The notes under the pieces: model-generated
Database searches by the model: none
The model's input: only the letters and a program-made list of their open reading frames with translations
Told to the model about the DNA's origin: nothing
Source of the DNA: Spirochaetia bacterium
GTDB lineage: Bacteria > Spirochaetota > Leptospiria > Turneriellales > JAOUOS01
Assembly: GCA_029880265.1 (NCBI GenBank)
Contig: JAOUOT010000010.1
Coordinates: 1-64,000 of the forward strand
Direction of reading: 5' to 3'
DNA length: 64,000 bases
In this document: in pieces, positions 25,730-33,061 of the stretch
How the letters are laid out: each line of letters starts with the position of its first letter
Position numbering within the stretch: the stretch's first letter is position 1
Made by a program: the position numbers and the translations under genes

Positions 25730-27742
25730 ATGCATTGTTCAAAGTCATACATAGCGATTGTTGAAGACGATAAGATTCAACGCGAAATCATTAAAAAGAC
25801 CCTAAAGAAAGAGCATTTTCATTGTAAATTTAAAGAATATGAAACGCCCAGGAAGGCCCTTGGCGACATAAAAGCCGCTCCTGATGAATATTGCCTTATT
25901 CTCGTAGATTATCATCTGCCGCAAATGAACGGAATTTCTTTTACCAAAGAAATTAGAAAGAATAAAATAAGCGTTCCTGTAGTTTTTTTAACGGCCGAAG
26001 GCGACGAACATATTGCCGTAAAAGCATTAAAAGCCGGAGCGTACGATTATATTACAAAAAGCGATTACGCCAAGCATCCCGATATTTTATTGCATACAAT
26101 ACAAAAAACCCTGAAAGATTATCATGAATCAAATAGTAAAAGTTTTTTTGAAGACGCTTTTAAAGAAAGCGAAAAACGATATCAAAGGCTGGTTAGCCTT
26201 TCTCCTTTCGGAATTATTATTCATGATACAAAAAGAATATTATTTGCCAACCAGGCGGCCTCGTTTATTTTACAGGCAGAAACTGCAATCGATTTGATTA
26301 ATAAAAAAATAATGCCATCTTTATCGCTTTTATCAAAAGATCTTATTCATAAATATATCAGCGGGTTATCTGAAAATCGAAAAGAACATCCTAAAAAAGA
26401 GTTAAGAATAAAAACATTTAAAAATAAAACGATTGATATAGAAGCGGGAGCGTCTATTGTAGAATATGAAGGGAGTGCCGCCATACAAACCGTTTTTCAC
26501 GATATAACAGAACGAAAGAAATATGAAAGAGATTTAAGAAAAGCAAAGCAAGAAGCCGAGGCTGCCAGTTTGCTGAAATCTCGCTTTATTGCCAATCTAA
26601 GTCATGAAATAAGAACGCCTTTAAACGCAATACTTGGTTTAAGCCAATTGTTGGGCAATATGATACAGGGTCAGGAAGAAAAAGAATATATTGGCACAAT
26701 TAATGTCAGCGGAAAAATTCTTCTTAAAATGCTAAATGATATTTTAGATATATCAAAAATGGAGTCAAAAAAAATAAGAATGACTTATTCTCCCGTAAAT
26801 ATTAGAAAGCTAATAAGTGAAATCAAGGCATTGTTTGAGCATTCTGTTAAGGTAAAGAATCTTAAATTTGAAATCATAATATCAAAAACTTTGCCTGAAA
26901 TTTGTATATCTGATGAACTAAGGTTAAAGCAGGTTCTCATAAATTTAGTCGGCAACGCGATAAAATTTACGGAAGAAGGATATGTGAAAATTTCGGTTAA
27001 AGAACAGAACTCAAAGGCTGATAAAGACAGAAAAAATCTTGTATTTTCGGTAGAAGATTCCGGTATCGGAATACCAAAAAGTCAGCATGAAAAAATATTC
27101 CATGAATTTACCCAGCAAGATATGCAATGCGAGAGCTTTAGCGGCACAGGCTTGGGGCTTTCTATTACAAAGAGATTGGTAAAATTACTAAACGGCAGTA
27201 TTTCTTTAAAGAGCGAAGCAAAAAAAGGAAGCCTTTTTACAGTCATTCTTAATGATATTAAATGTTTTAATAAATCTTTATTTAAGACAAGAAATGACGA
27301 AATTGAATCCAGAGAAATTCAAGTTTCTGATTTTCAAAAGGCTACTATTCTAATAACTGACGACGTAGAAACAAATCGTATTCTTCTAAGAAAATATTTA
27401 GAATATCCGTCAATACAAATTTTAGAGGCTGTTAACGGGCTTGAAGCCGTAAATATCGCTAAAGAAAAGAAACCTGATTTAATACTTATGGATATTCGCA
27501 TGCCCGTAATGAGCGGAGATAAAGCGATACAACTGATAAAAAAAGATAAAAGAATAAATTCTATACCTATCATTGTCGTAACGGCAAGCGCTTTAGACGA
27601 AGAAGAAAAAGCAATCAAAAAGATGAGCGACGGATATCTAAGAAAACCTGTCAGTAAAGAACAATTGATCGGCGAAGTCTTAAAATATATAAAATCAAGT
27701 TCGCCTCAAAAGGCAAGAAAAACAGTAAATTTAACGCATTAA
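25730..27742 (+). CDS. Hybrid histidine kinase (REC-PAS-HisKA-HATPase-REC)
   Basis: This is a 670-residue cytoplasmic signalling protein with no membrane segment. Receiver 1 (residues ~5-125) has VEDD, the phosphoryl-acceptor Asp in LILVDYHLPQMNG and Lys in YDYITKSDY. A PAS domain follows (YQRLVSLSPFGIIIHDTKRI to HDITERKKYE). The HisKA domain has the phospho-His in ANLSHEIRTPLNAILG. The HATPase has LVGNAIKFTEEGYVKI (N box), VEDSGIGIPKSQHEKIF and FSGTGLGLSITKRLV. Receiver 2 near the C-terminus has LITDDVETN, DLILMDIRMPVMSGD and YLRKPVSKEQL. Flanking receivers suggest a relay node fed by another kinase. It is a single gene with its own promoter and palindromic operator, convergent with yidD. 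Confidence 0.94.
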   Translation: MHCSKSYIAIVEDDKIQREIIKKTLKKEHFHCKFKEYETPRKALGDIKAAPDEYCLILVDYHLPQMNGISFTKEIRKNKISVPVVFLTAEGDEHIAVKALKAGAYDYITKSDYAKHPDILLHTIQKTLKDYHESNSKSFFEDAFKESEKRYQRLVSLSPFGIIIHDTKRILFANQAASFILQAETAIDLINKKIMPSLSLLSKDLIHKYISGLSENRKEHPKKELRIKTFKNKTIDIEAGASIVEYEGSAAIQTVFHDITERKKYERDLRKAKQEAEAASLLKSRFIANLSHEIRTPLNAILGLSQLLGNMIQGQEEKEYIGTINVSGKILLKMLNDILDISKMESKKIRMTYSPVNIRKLISEIKALFEHSVKVKNLKFEIIISKTLPEICISDELRLKQVLINLVGNAIKFTEEGYVKISVKEQNSKADKDRKNLVFSVEDSGIGIPKSQHEKIFHEFTQQDMQCESFSGTGLGLSITKRLVKLLNGSISLKSEAKKGSLFTVILNDIKCFNKSLFKTRNDEIESREIQVSDFQKATILITDDVETNRILLRKYLEYPSIQILEAVNGLEAVNIAKEKKPDLILMDIRMPVMSGDKAIQLIKKDKRINSIPIIVVTASALDEEEKAIKKMSDGYLRKPVSKEQLIGEVLKYIKSSSPQKARKTVNLTH

Positions 27743-27771
27743 TGTTTTTAGAACCGCAAAGATGAAATAAC

Positions 27772-28089
27772 TTACTTAAGATATTTATCTATAACCTCAT
27801 GATCGTCTTGAGAAATTCCGGGAGGATAATCAAACCCTCCTTCGCAATAGGGATGACAACGAAAAATTCTTTTTATTGTGTAATAAAAGGCCTTGTACAT
27901 GGGCAGAAAGCAAAAGCAAAGATATGCGTATGAAGAACATGTCGGATAATAGCGGCATTGATTTCCCACGTAGGGGCTTAGAACTTTTTTATACAATCGA
28001 ATTAAAAGTAAAATAAAAGATCGAAAAATGCCCCAGCGTCTTTTTAGTTTATTTTCTTTTGTTTTTGTCAAAATTTTATTCTTTGGCAA
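27772..28089 (-). CDS. yidD: Membrane protein insertion efficiency factor YidD
   Basis: YidD is a small membrane-associated protein that aids YidC-dependent insertion. The 105-residue sequence has the conserved core LIRLYKKVLSPYVGNQCRYYPTCSSYAYLC and RIFRCHPYCEGGFDYPPG, including the cysteines and the HPxxxGGxDPP-like end. It overlaps the rnpA 3' end by 14 bp, and rpmH lies just upstream, so this is the classical rpmH-rnpA-yidD order. YidC, which normally follows, is absent here: the next gene is the convergent hybrid kinase. The N-terminus carries extra basic residues compared with enteric YidD. Confidence 0.93.
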   Translation of the reverse strand: MPKNKILTKTKENKLKRRWGIFRSFILLLIRLYKKVLSPYVGNQCRYYPTCSSYAYLCFCFLPMYKAFYYTIKRIFRCHPYCEGGFDYPPGISQDDHEVIDKYLK

Positions 28090-28465
28090 AGATTTTCTTT
28101 TTTGAAAGAATTTGATTTATTAAAAAATCAAATTCTAAAACTCTTTTTTCAAAAGGCAGATTTTCAAATTCAGGTCTTAGAATAACGGCTATCTGTAAAC
28201 CGGTTTTTTCTAGATTATAATCTTCTTTGTCTTTTAGGGAGTTAAAAAGAGCGGCTTTTGCGACGCGCTTTAAGCGATTTCTCAGAACGCTTGATTTTAT
28301 TTTCTTTGGAACGGCCCATAAAATATTCATGGCCGAAAAAGAAGGGCTTTCAGCCGTTAAAAATTTTGCATTTATATATTTACTCTTAACAGGTATTCCG
28401 TCATTAAATACCTGTTTTATGTTTTTTTTTAATTTAAGACTGGTAAACAGCTGTTTTTGTTTCAA
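28076..28465 (-). CDS. rnpA: Ribonuclease P protein component
   Basis: RnpA is the protein subunit of RNase P, which cleaves the 5' leader from pre-tRNAs and helps the catalytic RNA bind its substrate. The 129-residue sequence keeps the signature SSVLRNRLKRVAKAAL (the RNR motif) and the basic N-terminal segment FTSLKLKKNIKQVFNDG. The start is TTG at 28465, two bases after the rpmH stop; no nearby ATG preserves the N-terminal strand. Such tight spacing points to coupling with rpmH. The protein is more divergent than usual in the central strand but full-length. The RNA partner (rnpB) is not in the window. Confidence 0.92.
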   Translation of the reverse strand: MKQKQLFTSLKLKKNIKQVFNDGIPVKSKYINAKFLTAESPSFSAMNILWAVPKKIKSSVLRNRLKRVAKAALFNSLKDKEDYNLEKTGLQIAVILRPEFENLPFEKRVLEFDFLINQILSKKKIFAKE

Positions 28466-28467
28466 GA

Positions 28468-28635
28468 TTACTTTACAATATGAAACCGACGACGTTCGTC
28501 TGATACCGTAAGCTTTAACCGGCCTTTTTGACGTCTTCTTTTTAAAAGTCTTCTACCGGCTTTAGTCGCCATTTTGGCTCTAAACCCGAGTTTTCTGGTT
28601 CTTTTTATATTCGAAGGCTGAAAAGTTCTTTTCAT
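28468..28635 (-). CDS. rpmH: 50S ribosomal protein L34 (too short for the ORF track)
   Basis: Translating the minus strand from ATG 28635 gives 55 residues beginning [20 protein letters not shown] and continuing [18 protein letters not shown], the unmistakable L34 sequence. About ten extra residues at the C-terminus ([14 protein letters not shown]) extend beyond the usual 44-46. L34 is a small, basic large-subunit protein. It heads the rpmH-rnpA-yidD operon. A promoter and an inverted repeat lie just upstream. Confidence 0.97.
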   Translation of the reverse strand: MKRTFQPSNIKRTRKLGFRAKMATKAGRRLLKRRRQKGRLKLTVSDERRRFHIVK

Positions 28636-28644
28636 AGAATATCC

Positions 28645-28672
28645 ATATTATGAATTCTTGACAGGATGTCAA
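28645..28672 (-). promoter_or_regulatory. Promoter of the rpmH operon with an inverted repeat
   Basis: On the minus strand, TTGACA (28672-28667) is followed after 16 bp by TAATAT (28650-28645), ending ten bases before the rpmH ATG. The -35 box is one arm of a perfect TTGACA-GGA-TGTCAA inverted repeat at 28658-28672, in the 65-bp gap shared with the divergent aminotransferase gene. The palindrome could be chance. Confidence 0.45.
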
Positions 28673-28700
28673 TGAATTTGCAGCTAACAATTCATCGTAT

Positions 28701-29828
28701 ATGAATCAATACCTTTCAAAATCCATTCATTTTTTAGATACCAGCGAAATTCGTAAAGTATTTGATCTGGCTTCAAAAATTGAAAATCCGATTAATTTAT
28801 CGATAGGGCAGCCCGATTTTCCCGTTCCTGAAAATATAAAAGAAGCGATTAAAAAGGCTTTAACCGATAATTTTACCTCTTACACTCCAACCCAGGGGCT
28901 ATTGCAGCTTCGCGAAGCATTAAGCGTCCAGTGGAAAGAACGAGATAATATCGAGATACATCCAGACGATATTATGATTTCAGCCGGGGTCGCTTCTTTA
29001 TTATATCTGCTTTTTGACGTTTTTTTTGACGAAGGAGACACTATCTTGCTTGTAGATCCGTATTTTCTGATTTACGAGGCTTTGTCAAAATATCATCGTT
29101 TAAATATCGTATATATAAACGAAGATTTTACCGAAGACGATTTAGACGCTCTGTCTGAAAAAACAAAAACTTCAAGAATAAAAGCGGCTTTTTATTCGAC
29201 GCCGTCAAACCCCAGCGGCAAAATATTGTCAAAAGAACAGCTTCAGGCCCTGGCGAACTTTTCGAGAAAAACCGGAACGCTTTTAATTTCAGATGAAATT
29301 TACAGAGATTTTGATTATGATAACAAGTTTACGTCTACCGCCTGCTTTTGCCCTGAAAATACCATTACCTTAGGGGGCTTTTCAAAATCGCACGCTATGA
29401 CGGGGTTAAGAATCGGCTATATGGGAGTTCCCGAAAACTTAAGAGATATCTTAAAAAAAACAGCGGCTCTTCAGCAGTACTCAATAGTATGCTCGCCACA
29501 GCCGATGCAATGGGGGGCCCTAGAGGCCGTCAAAACGTCTATGGCAAAAGAAATCGCTCTTATGAAAAAAAGAAGAGATATCGTCTCTGAAAGCCTGAAT
29601 AATATAACGCCTTATTCGCAGCCCGACGGAGCTTTTTATCTGTTTGCTCAAACGCCGTTTGACGGTTCTGAATTTGTAAAGAGAGCCATTGAAAAAAAAC
29701 TGCTTATTGTTCCCGGTTTTATATTCAGCCAAAATAAAAATACCGTTAGAATCAGTTACGCTCAAAAAGAAGATCTCTTAAGAGAAGGCTTAGCGATTTT
29801 TTCTGATCTTATAAAAAATGGAGCTTGA
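28701..29828 (+). CDS. Class I/II PLP-dependent aminotransferase
   Basis: This 375-residue fold-type I aminotransferase resembles the aspartate/alanine aminotransferase group. Landmarks are NLSIGQPDFPVPENIKEA near the N-terminus, FTSYTPTQGLLQLREALS, AFYSTPSNPSGKILSKEQL, LISDEIYRDFDY, and the PLP lysine in LGGFSKSHAMTGLRIGYMG near residue 230. The final domain ends with NTVRISYAQKEDLL. The amino-acid substrate cannot be determined. The stop codon overlaps the following CYTH gene by 11 bp, so the two are translated as a unit. It is divergent from rpmH. The ATG is the first in frame and gives a normal N-terminus. Confidence 0.92.
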   Translation: MNQYLSKSIHFLDTSEIRKVFDLASKIENPINLSIGQPDFPVPENIKEAIKKALTDNFTSYTPTQGLLQLREALSVQWKERDNIEIHPDDIMISAGVASLLYLLFDVFFDEGDTILLVDPYFLIYEALSKYHRLNIVYINEDFTEDDLDALSEKTKTSRIKAAFYSTPSNPSGKILSKEQLQALANFSRKTGTLLISDEIYRDFDYDNKFTSTACFCPENTITLGGFSKSHAMTGLRIGYMGVPENLRDILKKTAALQQYSIVCSPQPMQWGALEAVKTSMAKEIALMKKRRDIVSESLNNITPYSQPDGAFYLFAQTPFDGSEFVKRAIEKKLLIVPGFIFSQNKNTVRISYAQKEDLLREGLAIFSDLIKNGA

Positions 29829-30429
29829 AGCAAAATTTGAACTTCTAAAAAAATCCGACTTCAAGCTTCCCGAAAAAATCGCTTTCTACGAAACTGGTTT
29901 CTTCGCATGGCCGCTTGAAATCGCGAATCTTCAAGAAAAATATCCGCCCGAAATATTTCTTGTGCAGCATGATATTTACCATGATGACGATAAAGCGGCC
30001 CTGAAGAATAACGATAGGGTTCTTAGAAACCGAAGAGAAACGCTTTTTACTTTCAATGAAAAAAATGAAGCGCAAAAAAAAACCCGAAATTTAATTACAT
30101 ATAAAGGCGGCCGGCAAAAATCGAAATATAAACTTAGAGAAGAAATTGAATTTGAGATAAACCCTTTAATTTGGAATGTTTTCGATAATCTCGGCTTTCA
30201 AAAAACAATGAGCGTAAAAAAATTTCGATGGATAAGCCGCATTCAAAAAGAAATTGACGTAAGTCTTTGCTTTGATCTGGTCGAGAACCTGGGAGCTTAT
30301 CTTGAAGTTGAAACCGCGCTGACAGAAGATACGGCAAACCATGAAGAAAAATTTACACGTTTCTTAAAAGAAGAAAATTTAACCCGGTATAAAATTGAAA
30401 AAGAACCTTATACCCGGTTATTATCATAA
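29818..30429 (+). CDS. CYTH-domain protein (CyaB/thiamine triphosphatase-like)
   Basis: This 203-residue protein belongs to the CYTH superfamily, which binds triphosphates and two metal ions in a beta tunnel. The signature ExExK is visible as MELEAKFELL at the very N-terminus. It is followed by basic strand residues (DRVLRNRRETLFTF, LITYKGGRQKS), the acidic REEIEFEI, the basic KKFRWISRIQ, and the late acidic GAYLEVETAL. Members include class IV adenylate cyclase, thiamine triphosphatase and inorganic triphosphatases, and the sequence does not decide among them. The ATG lies within the end of the aminotransferase gene (11-bp overlap). No Shine-Dalgarno is obvious, consistent with coupling. Confidence 0.8.
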   Translation: MELEAKFELLKKSDFKLPEKIAFYETGFFAWPLEIANLQEKYPPEIFLVQHDIYHDDDKAALKNNDRVLRNRRETLFTFNEKNEAQKKTRNLITYKGGRQKSKYKLREEIEFEINPLIWNVFDNLGFQKTMSVKKFRWISRIQKEIDVSLCFDLVENLGAYLEVETALTEDTANHEEKFTRFLKEENLTRYKIEKEPYTRLLS

Positions 30430-30566
30430 CGTCTAAAGCAAAATTCTAACAGAAAATATAAACAACTTGACGCGATAACTATATATATCTTTTTTATGTC
30501 ACATGCGCTAAAGATGTGTTTGAGATTTGCGGGTAATGTAGGGCGGCCTGTGATTAATTAAAGAAT

Positions 30567-31691
30567 ATGTCGGTACAACTTATAAAAAAAATCATATACT
30601 ATAATTTATCAGAAAAGCGGCAAATAACCGCAGCGGCGATTCAAAATGTAATTCAAAGTTACGATTTAAATATAAAATACAGCTTTGAATCATCGCCTTT
30701 TGTTTTAAAAGAAAATATACAAAAAGATACTCTTTTAGTTTCTAGCGACGAAAATTTATCGCAGTTATATTCTATCATGTTTGAAAAAGGCGTTTCTTTT
30801 TTTATGAAATGGGAAAATTTCAGATCGTCTTATCAGGATATTTTACAATTAAGAACGATTAATTCGGCTTTTCCGGTAATATTGGCTTTTTTGCCCGTTC
30901 AGTTAAATAATTTTTTAGACAATATTTTTAAATTATACGGATATAACGTTATCGTCATAGATAACTTCTCTGATTTGCAAAAAAATATTTGCGAAAAGCC
31001 GGGCTATATCATCTTAAATCAAGACTTCAACCTTCTGCCTAAAAAACCGGGCAGGCCCCCTCTTAAAAAAGAGAAAATTTTCAGATATCTGCAAAGTAAA
31101 AAAGCCGAGAACTCTGATCTGATTATTTCGGTAATCAAAGATTTTAACCAGGGGAGTCTGTTTGACGATATATCTTCTTCGGTAAAGAATATTTGCAGCC
31201 TTCTTTTAAGCCCTGAAGAATATATTTTATTTATTAAAAGATTTCTTTATGAGTATTCAGTGAAAAAAATTACAGATTTCTATGAGACAGATAATCTTAT
31301 ATCTTCAAGCGTTTTTGCCGAAACGGGAAAAGTCAAAAATGAAAAAATGTTTTTAAATTTATTAAAAGATCATAAAAAAATCTATAAAGAAATTATCGAT
31401 AAACTGGAAGATTCAAAAATAAAAACAAAAATTGCGTTTTTTGAGCAGTACTGCGAAGAACTAAAAACCCTGCAAACAAAGAATTCTCTTTTAAAATGGA
31501 TTGCCGAATTTTTTAATGAATCTGAAGAAAGAAAAAACCGCGCTTCGTTTTCTTTTATAGATAAAAGCGCAGATACCTTTGATAAATTAATTCAACTTAC
31601 CTCAAAAAATGAAACAAAATCCGCCGCGAATAACTCGACTATTCCCGTTTCGAAATCTGTTGATTTTCCCGACTTGTCGGGAATGCGGTAA
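30567..31691 (+). CDS. Unknown protein with an AT-hook-like PGRPP motif
   Basis: This is a 374-residue protein that I do not recognise. It has no signal peptide or membrane segment, so it is likely cytoplasmic. Two alpha/beta-looking stretches at the N-terminus (IIYYNLSEKRQITAAAIQNV; VILAFLPVQLNNFLDNIFKLYGYNVIVIDN) could be degenerate receiver-like folds, but lack an acceptor Asp pattern. Near residue 165 comes KKPGRPPLKKEK, whose GRP core in a basic setting is the minor-groove AT-hook. The C-terminal half is helical and charged (LKDHKKIYKEIIDKLEDSKI), followed by a Ser/Asn-rich tail. It stands alone, with 137 bp before it and the repeat-rich accessory zone after it. Codon use resembles its neighbours, so recent acquisition is not evident. 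Confidence 0.62.
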   Translation: MSVQLIKKIIYYNLSEKRQITAAAIQNVIQSYDLNIKYSFESSPFVLKENIQKDTLLVSSDENLSQLYSIMFEKGVSFFMKWENFRSSYQDILQLRTINSAFPVILAFLPVQLNNFLDNIFKLYGYNVIVIDNFSDLQKNICEKPGYIILNQDFNLLPKKPGRPPLKKEKIFRYLQSKKAENSDLIISVIKDFNQGSLFDDISSSVKNICSLLLSPEEYILFIKRFLYEYSVKKITDFYETDNLISSSVFAETGKVKNEKMFLNLLKDHKKIYKEIIDKLEDSKIKTKIAFFEQYCEELKTLQTKNSLLKWIAEFFNESEERKNRASFSFIDKSADTFDKLIQLTSKNETKSAANNSTIPVSKSVDFPDLSGMR

Positions 31692-31697
31692 TGGGTT

Positions 31698-31876
31698 TAT
31701 TTTATAACTTTTTTCACCCTGCCGGGTACGAGCAAAAAAGTTTTTCAAAAACATAATTTACTTTCTTTCTTTTTTTTGTAAAAAAGAAAGAAAGTAACAA
31801 AGAAAGAAAAAACCCGCTCCGCTGTGCCTCGTGCACAGAGTCGCTCCGGTGGCGCGTACATCCTTGTACGCGCGGG
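31698..31876. repeat. Composite hairpin repeat, copy A
   Basis: This is a series of hairpins with no ORF. They are AACTTTTTT/AAAAAAGTT (31706-31714 with 31734-31742, enclosing CACCCTGCCGGGTACG), an 18-bp stem TTACTTTCTTTCTTTTTT with a TTGT loop (31758-31797), CTGTGC-ctcgt-GCACAG (31822-31838), and GCGCGTACA-TCCT-TGTACGCGC (31852-31873). The linkers AACCCGCTCCG and AGAGTCGCTCCGGTGGCG recur exactly or nearly so in copy B at 32559, while the stem arms differ in a compensated way. It lies directly behind the AT-hook-like gene. Confidence 0.7.
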
Positions 31877-31958
31877 TACTGAAATAATATTTTGTTAAAA
31901 AGTTAAAAACGACACACTCATGTCGCGCGGGGTTTTCTATTTTTTGTATAATAAAAAT

Positions 31959-32075
31959 ATGAAACCGTTTTCAGAAGAAATAAAAGATTTTATTAAAAAC
32001 GAAAACTGGATATTTGCCAAGACATACGCTAAAACATGGCCGCATGAATATATCATTCGCGACAGGGTTAGGCTT
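31959..32075 (+). pseudogene. 5' fragment of a small conserved gene
   Basis: From ATG 31959 the reading is MKPFSEEIKDFIKNENWIFA then KTYAKTWPHEYIIRDRV, which resembles the N-terminus of short conserved hypothetical proteins carrying a WIFAKT...PHEY pattern. After about 37 residues the frame passes into sequence (RLSIKIIIALLSAHMF) unlike that family, so the gene appears cut and joined to the next remnant. The recognition is from memory of the motif only, and function is unknown. Confidence 0.4.
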
Positions 32076-32133
32076 TCAATTAAAATAATAATTGCTTTAC
32101 TTTCAGCTCATATGTTTCTTATATACTACAATA

Positions 32134-32363
32134 ATGAAAAAAATAAGAATATATTTAGATACTTCTGTTATAGGCGGTTGTTTTGATGAAGAGTTTAAAG
32201 AATATTCAACACGATTAATAAATGAAATAGAAAACTCGATTAAGCAAGGCGTTATATCAGATATTACAATTCGAGAACTTCAATATGCGCCATCAATTTA
32301 AGAATGGGTTATAAAACACTGGCAATATATTCGCCGCGAGAGGTGCTTGAAAATGAAGAATAA
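32134..32363 (+). pseudogene. PIN-domain (VapC-like) toxin with its middle deleted
   Basis: ATG 32134 opens MKKIRIYLDTSVIGGCFDEE and reads through VISDITIRELQYAP, a typical PIN-domain N-terminus with the first catalytic Asp in YLDTSVIGG. It then hits a stop at 32299-32301. About 15 bases later another frame gives GYKTLAIYSPREVLENEE and a stop at 32363, which is the C-terminus of the same kind of protein. The middle of roughly 80 residues, with the remaining acidic active-site residues, is missing. PIN toxins are Mg-dependent ribonucleases, and this one cannot work. The companion gene follows with overlap. Confidence 0.7.
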
Positions 32364-32529
32364 AAAAGATTTTGACTGCGTCAAAATGAAAAATGATATC
32401 CAGAGTACGTTATATGAAGAACATAAAGATTTAAATTTTAAAGAATACATAAAAAATATTTCAGAAGAAGCGAAAAGATCAGATTTGTATAAAGAAATTA
32501 TGAAAAAGAAAACCGTTTCTCAGTCATAG
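32353..32529 (+). CDS. Small antitoxin-like protein paired with the PIN remnant
   Basis: This is a 58-residue protein starting at ATG 32353, inside the last codons of the PIN remnant: MKNKKDFDCVKMKNDIQSTL followed by a charged helical region. Small proteins with the KxFDCVxMKxxxQ pattern commonly follow PIN-domain genes and are taken to be their antitoxins. Here the antitoxin-like frame is open while the toxin is broken. The ORF track begins two codons earlier at a TTG. Function is inferred from position and motif only. Confidence 0.55.
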   Translation: MKNKKDFDCVKMKNDIQSTLYEEHKDLNFKEYIKNISEEAKRSDLYKEIMKKKTVSQS

Positions 32530-32558
32530 TATTACTTCTGCGAGGTCAGAACAACCGG

Positions 32559-32801
32559 CCGGGGTTTATAACTTTTTAGTAAAAAGTTAGCCAAAACAAT
32601 TTTGCAACCCATTTCTTTTTCACCCTTCGGGTACGCGGTGTAAAAGAAACAGGTGGCGGCCAAAGACTTGTGCTGGCGAAGCCAGTGAAAACCCGCTCCG
32701 CTGTTCATCCCCTCGACTTCGCATGGCTTCGCCAACTTCGTAACGGGACGAGCCATGAACAGAGTCGCTCCGGTGGCGCCATGCATCCTTGCATGCGCGG
32801 G
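32559..32801. repeat. Composite hairpin repeat, copy B with nested insert
   Basis: Hairpins are AACTTTTT-agt-AAAAAGTT (32570-32588), TTTCTTTT/AAAAGAAA enclosing CACCCTTCGGGTACG (32612-32649), CTGGC-gaa-GCCAG (32673-32685), CTGTTCAT/ATGAACAG (32701-32708 with 32755-32762) and CATGCA-TCCT-TGCATG (32780-32795). The 46 bases inside the CTGTTCAT stem are an extra module (CTCGACTTCGCATG, a GGC-ttc-GCC hairpin, AACTTCGTAACG) that also occurs in the element at 7683..7840. The linkers match copy A. No protein is encoded; the ORF-track entry 32532..32816 is a shadow. Confidence 0.7.
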
Positions 32802-32805
32802 AGTT

Positions 32806-33012
32806 CTAAACAGCAAGTCTCAATTTTTCTTCTTCAATTGATTTGACTGACTTTTGAATAAGAGCCAACGCATTTTCTTCAAAAACAGGCTCGCCGCATT
32901 GTACGCATACAAAAGCAGGTAACGCATTATAGTGAATCTGATAGTCTTTTCTTTCAACGGTAAAGGGCGCTGTTTTTTTTTCAAGTTTGCCTTTACAAAA
33001 AATATATTCCAT
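32806..33012 (-). CDS. YgiT/MqsA-type zinc-finger antitoxin, one ligand missing
   Basis: This 68-residue protein resembles the N-terminal zinc-finger domain of YgiT/MqsA-type antitoxins: MEYIFCKGKLEKKTAPFTVE, then YNALPAFVCVQCGEPVFEEN. Family members start with a CxxC knuckle (for example KCIFC); here the first position is Tyr3 rather than Cys, leaving C6, C36 and C39. One G-to-A change would explain the loss, so zinc binding is probably impaired. The partner toxin, normally a small neighbouring gene, is not seen: copy B of the hairpin repeat starts immediately downstream and may have replaced it. It is probably a decaying module. Confidence 0.62.
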   Translation of the reverse strand: MEYIFCKGKLEKKTAPFTVERKDYQIHYNALPAFVCVQCGEPVFEENALALIQKSVKSIEEEKLRLAV

Positions 33013-33061
33013 TTTATTTTCTCATTTTGTAATCATTTGACCATCTATTTAATTTACCGAA

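Noticed and set aside
28468-28700. Replication origin next to rpmH
   Set aside because: No dnaA gene, DnaA-box cluster or AT-rich unwinding repeats were seen in the short gap; rpmH alone is not evidence of oriC here.
32532-32816. Minus-strand ORF of 94 residues
   Set aside because: It spans the composite hairpin repeat; the translated hairpins give no credible protein.
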